7,201 nucleotides of DNA, from assembly GCA_002371075.1 (NCBI GenBank), contig DFFS01000070.1, positions 1 through 7,201 of the forward strand, given 5' to 3'. The notes below the pieces were generated by a model. The model was given only the letters and a program-made list of their open reading frames with translations, ran no database searches and was not told the DNA's origin. This document shows positions 4,562 through 7,201 of the stretch, piece by piece (the stretch's first letter is position 1; every line of letters starts with the position of its first letter). The translations under genes were made by a program, and so were the position numbers. This DNA comes from Christensenella sp. UBA3770 (GTDB lineage: Bacteria; Bacillota; Clostridia; Christensenellales; CAG-1252).

Positions 4562-6491
4562 AGTAGACCTCCGTTGCCTTGACTTCGTCAAGCGTGCCGC
4601 TCATCGCACCAAGCTCCAGCATGCCGGCGTCGGAACCCGACTCCAACATCTTTGCGCTGTACAGGCGCTGCATTGTGACCAAATACAAGCCGCCGTGCGC
4701 CGCCACCGACTCTTTGACGTACGCGCAATTTGCCACGGCGACCATATAGTTGCTGAAGAAACCGTCGCCGTACAGATACGTCAAGCCGCAGATAGCGCCG
4801 ACAAGACTATCCTCGTCGTACGGGGCAAGCGTGCCCGTAAAGAAAGATTTTGTGACCGTGCCGCAGTTTCTCCCCACGATCCCGCCTGTAAAATCATAGA
4901 TCTCGTCCGGGCTGGAAGCGGAAACGGACTGCGTTTGACCGCACTCCGAAACGGAGCAGTTGTCCTCGTTGTACGCCGCGATGCCGCCCGCATAGCTGTT
5001 GTGCTTGTCTGAAAGAGCCTCGATCTTTGCCTTGGACAAACAATGTTCCACCGTACCCGCAAGCATCTCGTTCCCCGTACCCGACGTGGTGTTGAGCGTG
5101 ACGATACCCCCCGCAAACGCCGCCCCGTTTTGCGCATTGGCGACGACCTCACTCTCATTGGTGCAATTTTTGACGCTGCCGACGTTGACGCAAACCATCC
5201 CTGCGGCATAGGCGGAAAGCACCCTTGCCTCCTCTTCCGTCTCCGGCGCGATCAGAGTGGAAGTCACCTTGCCGCTGACCGTACAGCCGTAGATAGTGCC
5301 TTCGTTGTGCGCCGAAACGCCCGCCACGTTGGGCGTCCACCCATCGATCGTCGAACTTTCCGAAAGGGTCGCGACGACCACGCAATCGGTGATGATACCC
5401 GTCTTTTGGTTTGTGCCCGCAATGCCGGCGACGTCCACCACCGTACCCGTGATGCTGCCGTCCGCGCGGCAGTTTTGAATGGTGCCCTCGTTGCTGCCCG
5501 CAAAGGGCGCAAAATAGCAGTCGCCCCCCGCATCGCCGCCGATGGTCACGTTCATAACGGCGCCGCACCCGTCGATGGTGCCCTTGTTGACCGCCGTCAA
5601 AAGACCCATATATTCCCCGCCTTTGGAAAGGGTGCGCTCTTCCGCCACAACGCGCACGTTTTTGAGGGTACCCTCGTTCTCAAGGATCACGGCGTCCCCC
5701 GCAAAACCCTCTTCCAAAACGAAGATCACGTCCTTGATCTCCCCCGTCAGCTTTTGCATAAAGGGGGCGCGCAGGCGGACGATGTGGTTTTCACCGTCAA
5801 GCACGGCGGAAAACTCCGTCACCGTCTCCGAAAAGGAAAGGTCCTTTTCCAAACGGACGTAACTGTTTTTTTGCATCGCCTCGAGCGCCGTCTGTTCGCT
5901 TCGTGCTTTGTAAGCGACCTTTTCGCTGCCTACGCCGTAATAAGCATAGACAAAGGAGGTGACGCCGCACAGCAAAACGAACAGCGAGAGGAACACGCAA
6001 ACGAACGTTGTCCATCTCTTGCGTAAGGCAAAAGGCAACGGCTCTTTGGGAAGCACAAGCTTGTCGCCGATCACCGTGACTCCCTCGCCGAGACGGGTGA
6101 AATAGATCTTGTGGATCATCGGCAAAACGCGCGAAGCCCCCGGGTAGACCTTGTACAATTTGACAAGCTCCGACCTCTTTCCCAAAACGGCAAGCATCTC
6201 AAGAGGAGAAACGACCGCATCGGCATAATAACGCAGGCACTTGCCCGCCTTTTTTCTAAACAAATCGTCCGCTTGCGGAAAGCCCGCTTGCGCGGTGTGC
6301 GGACGTTCCTTGAGAAGCTCCGCAAGATAGCGCTTGACGATACGTTTTGCGTCGTAAAGATACAAAAGGGAAAGGAGCGGGAAACGACCGAAAATGCAAG
6401 AGAGAACCTCGGGGGTAACAAACGCCCCGAAGCCGCTTACGTCATCCTTTTGAATGACGCCGAAAAGCCGTTCCCTCAAGTCCTTTTCCAT
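4554..6491 (-). CDS. Membrane-anchored protein with helical cytoplasmic domain and GLUG-like beta-helix ectodomain
   Basis: This is a 645-residue protein in three parts. Residues 1-155 are mostly helical, with a repeat-like pattern such as FGRFPLLSLLYLYDAKRIVK (34-53) and SPLEMLAVLGKRSELVKLY (95-113), reminiscent of degenerate ankyrin-type helices. Residues 160-184 are a single membrane segment preceded by LRKRW, so the N-terminus should be cytoplasmic. Residues about 205-590 are an extracytoplasmic repeat region with units like NEGTIQNC at N272, N302, N334, N361, N396, N436, N474, N508 and N542, alternating with AGIAGTN or GGIVGRN strands. This is the look of the GLUG motif and of right-handed beta-helices. 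Cysteines recur at one repeat position in seven successive units. It lies 3 nt after the coiled-coil gene and overlaps the small membrane gene. GLUG-like ectodomains occur in Firmicute surface proteins; the ligand and role are unknown. The weak AAGGA site is about 11 nt from the ATG. Confidence 0.8.
   Translation of the reverse strand: MEKDLRERLFGVIQKDDVSGFGAFVTPEVLSCIFGRFPLLSLLYLYDAKRIVKRYLAELLKERPHTAQAGFPQADDLFRKKAGKCLRYYADAVVSPLEMLAVLGKRSELVKLYKVYPGASRVLPMIHKIYFTRLGEGVTVIGDKLVLPKEPLPFALRKRWTTFVCVFLSLFVLLCGVTSFVYAYYGVGSEKVAYKARSEQTALEAMQKNSYVRLEKDLSFSETVTEFSAVLDGENHIVRLRAPFMQKLTGEIKDVIFVLEEGFAGDAVILENEGTLKNVRVVAEERTLSKGGEYMGLLTAVNKGTIDGCGAVMNVTIGGDAGGDCYFAPFAGSNEGTIQNCRADGSITGTVVDVAGIAGTNQKTGIITDCVVVATLSESSTIDGWTPNVAGVSAHNEGTIYGCTVSGKVTSTLIAPETEEEARVLSAYAAGMVCVNVGSVKNCTNESEVVANAQNGAAFAGGIVTLNTTSGTGNEMLAGTVEHCLSKAKIEALSDKHNSYAGGIAAYNEDNCSVSECGQTQSVSASSPDEIYDFTGGIVGRNCGTVTKSFFTGTLAPYDEDSLVGAICGLTYLYGDGFFSNYMVAVANCAYVKESVAAHGGLYLVTMQRLYSAKMLESGSDAGMLELGAMSGTLDEVKATEVYYE
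4568..4572 (-). promoter_or_regulatory. Ribosome binding site fixing the start of the small membrane protein
   Basis: A perfect GGAGG lies on the - strand 6 nt upstream of ATG 4561-4559, inside the last codons of the beta-helix gene. No comparable site precedes the in-frame upstream start at 4591. Confidence 0.8.
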
Positions 6492-6494
6492 CTT

Positions 6495-7201
6495 TTATTT
6501 TTTCCTTTTCACCCCGCGGTCCGCCGCCCAGCGATCCAAAATGTCGTAAACGTATGCTTCGTTGACCGCCTCACCCTCCGTCACCTTACGCAAAAGGTCT
6601 GACGTGGTCAAAAAGGATGCGATCAAATTTTCCATACTTTGGTTGTTTTCACGCACGCCGGAACGAAGTTCCTCGACGCCGTCCTTGATCGAATTGAGCT
6701 TGTCGCTATTATCCTGCAGGGAGGAGACGACGTCGCGGTTGATAAACTCACCCACCTTTGTGACCCCCGCCTGATAATTGGCGACCGTGCGCTCCAACTC
6801 CTTTAAGTTGTAGTTTTTGCGGCGCTCTTCCAAGGTACTCTCCAACTTGCCGATCTGCTCTTCCGCCTCGGTTTCCAATTTGGAAAGAGAGCCCAGCGTA
6901 TCGTCCAGCTTGCCAAGGGTGGAAGAGAGCTTTTTAAGTTCTCCCTCGTACTCGTCGCTGCGCGCCAAGAAACGGTCGATCTCGTGCGAGAGACTTTGCG
7001 CCTTTGCCGCCTCGGCGGAAAGGGTTTTATAGATGCGGTCAAGGTTGCCCGTCACGTCCCCCTCGAAAGCGGCGGACAGTCTTTCGATGTCCCCTTTCAT
7101 GCCGTCGTAGGTGTCGGCGAAATCACGGAGGTTTTCCGTGATCGGCGTGAGTAAGTCGCGGTATTCCTTAAACACTTCAATCAAACTCTTTACGTCTTCC
7201 A
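6495..7201 (-). CDS. Coiled-coil protein of unknown function, 5' end at or beyond the window edge
   Basis: The visible product is about 235 residues, highly charged and without membrane segment or signal peptide. Counting from the TTG at 7184 as residue 1, long heptad-like helices run through about 30-125 (for example KLSSTLGKLDDTLGSL, 85-100), with another helical stretch at about 150-200. The C-terminus is basic, DRGVKRKK. TTG 7184 is possible, but the frame remains open upstream with residues EDVKS, and the final two bases of the window read as the TG of a start codon. If the next base outside completes ATG, the protein begins MEDVKSLIEVF. The gene is therefore given as 5' partial. It precedes the beta-helix membrane gene by 3 nt, so both belong to one transcript. 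I recognise no family; a cytoplasmic scaffold for the membrane partner is only a guess. Confidence 0.75.
   Translation of the reverse strand, partial: EDVKSLIEVFKEYRDLLTPITENLRDFADTYDGMKGDIERLSAAFEGDVTGNLDRIYKTLSAEAAKAQSLSHEIDRFLARSDEYEGELKKLSSTLGKLDDTLGSLSKLETEAEEQIGKLESTLEERRKNYNLKELERTVANYQAGVTKVGEFINRDVVSSLQDNSDKLNSIKDGVEELRSGVRENNQSMENLIASFLTTSDLLRKVTEGEAVNEAYVYDILDRWAADRGVKRKK

Noticed and set aside
5043..6026. 327-codon open frame on the + strand
   Set aside because: It is antisense to the beta-helix gene. The product is rich in R, H, D and A with no domain pattern, and no ribosome binding site or promoter was seen for it.

Overview
The window looks like a chromosomal segment of an uncultured Clostridia-like Firmicute. 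The evidence is a full-length bifunctional Rel stringent-response enzyme of Gram-positive type, a substrate-binding (S) subunit of an ECF vitamin transporter, near-consensus sigma-A-type promoters and GGAGG-type ribosome binding sites. No mobile element genes, rRNA, tRNA or CRISPR arrays were seen. The taxonomic guess is inference only.

Left part, + strand (1-1004): the last 29 codons of an upstream gene with a PepSY-like tail end at 92. A very good promoter (TTGACA, 17 bp, TATTAT) then drives an ECF transporter S component (230-793). Its roughly 85-nt leader is unusually structured: an 8-bp stem, a strong G/C hairpin beside the start, and two loop-to-downstream complementarities, so it is a candidate cis-regulatory RNA of a class I do not recognise. 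After the gene lies a short array of small hairpins, each preceded by the same octamer ATGAATTG. The first octamer contains the gene's stop codon.

Centre, - strand (1005-4355): a bidirectional terminator separates the convergent + and - genes. To its right, transcribed leftward, are a bifunctional (p)ppGpp synthetase/hydrolase (rel, 4299-2161) and a GNAT-superfamily-like protein (2160-1015). Their stop and start codons abut (TAA then ATG), so they are almost certainly co-translated. A near-consensus promoter for rel overlaps the end of the preceding gene.

Right part, - strand (4352-7201): three closely packed genes read leftward toward rel. They encode a coiled-coil protein whose start lies at or beyond the window edge, a 645-residue protein with a helical cytoplasmic domain, one membrane anchor and an extracytoplasmic GLUG-like beta-helix, and a 69-residue protein with two membrane segments that overlaps its neighbour by 8 bases. 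I recognise no established function for this trio. The arrangement suggests an envelope-associated module, possibly read through into rel.

Most promising for new biology: the structured ECF leader, the ATGAATTG hairpin array, and the coiled-coil/beta-helix/small-membrane-protein module.
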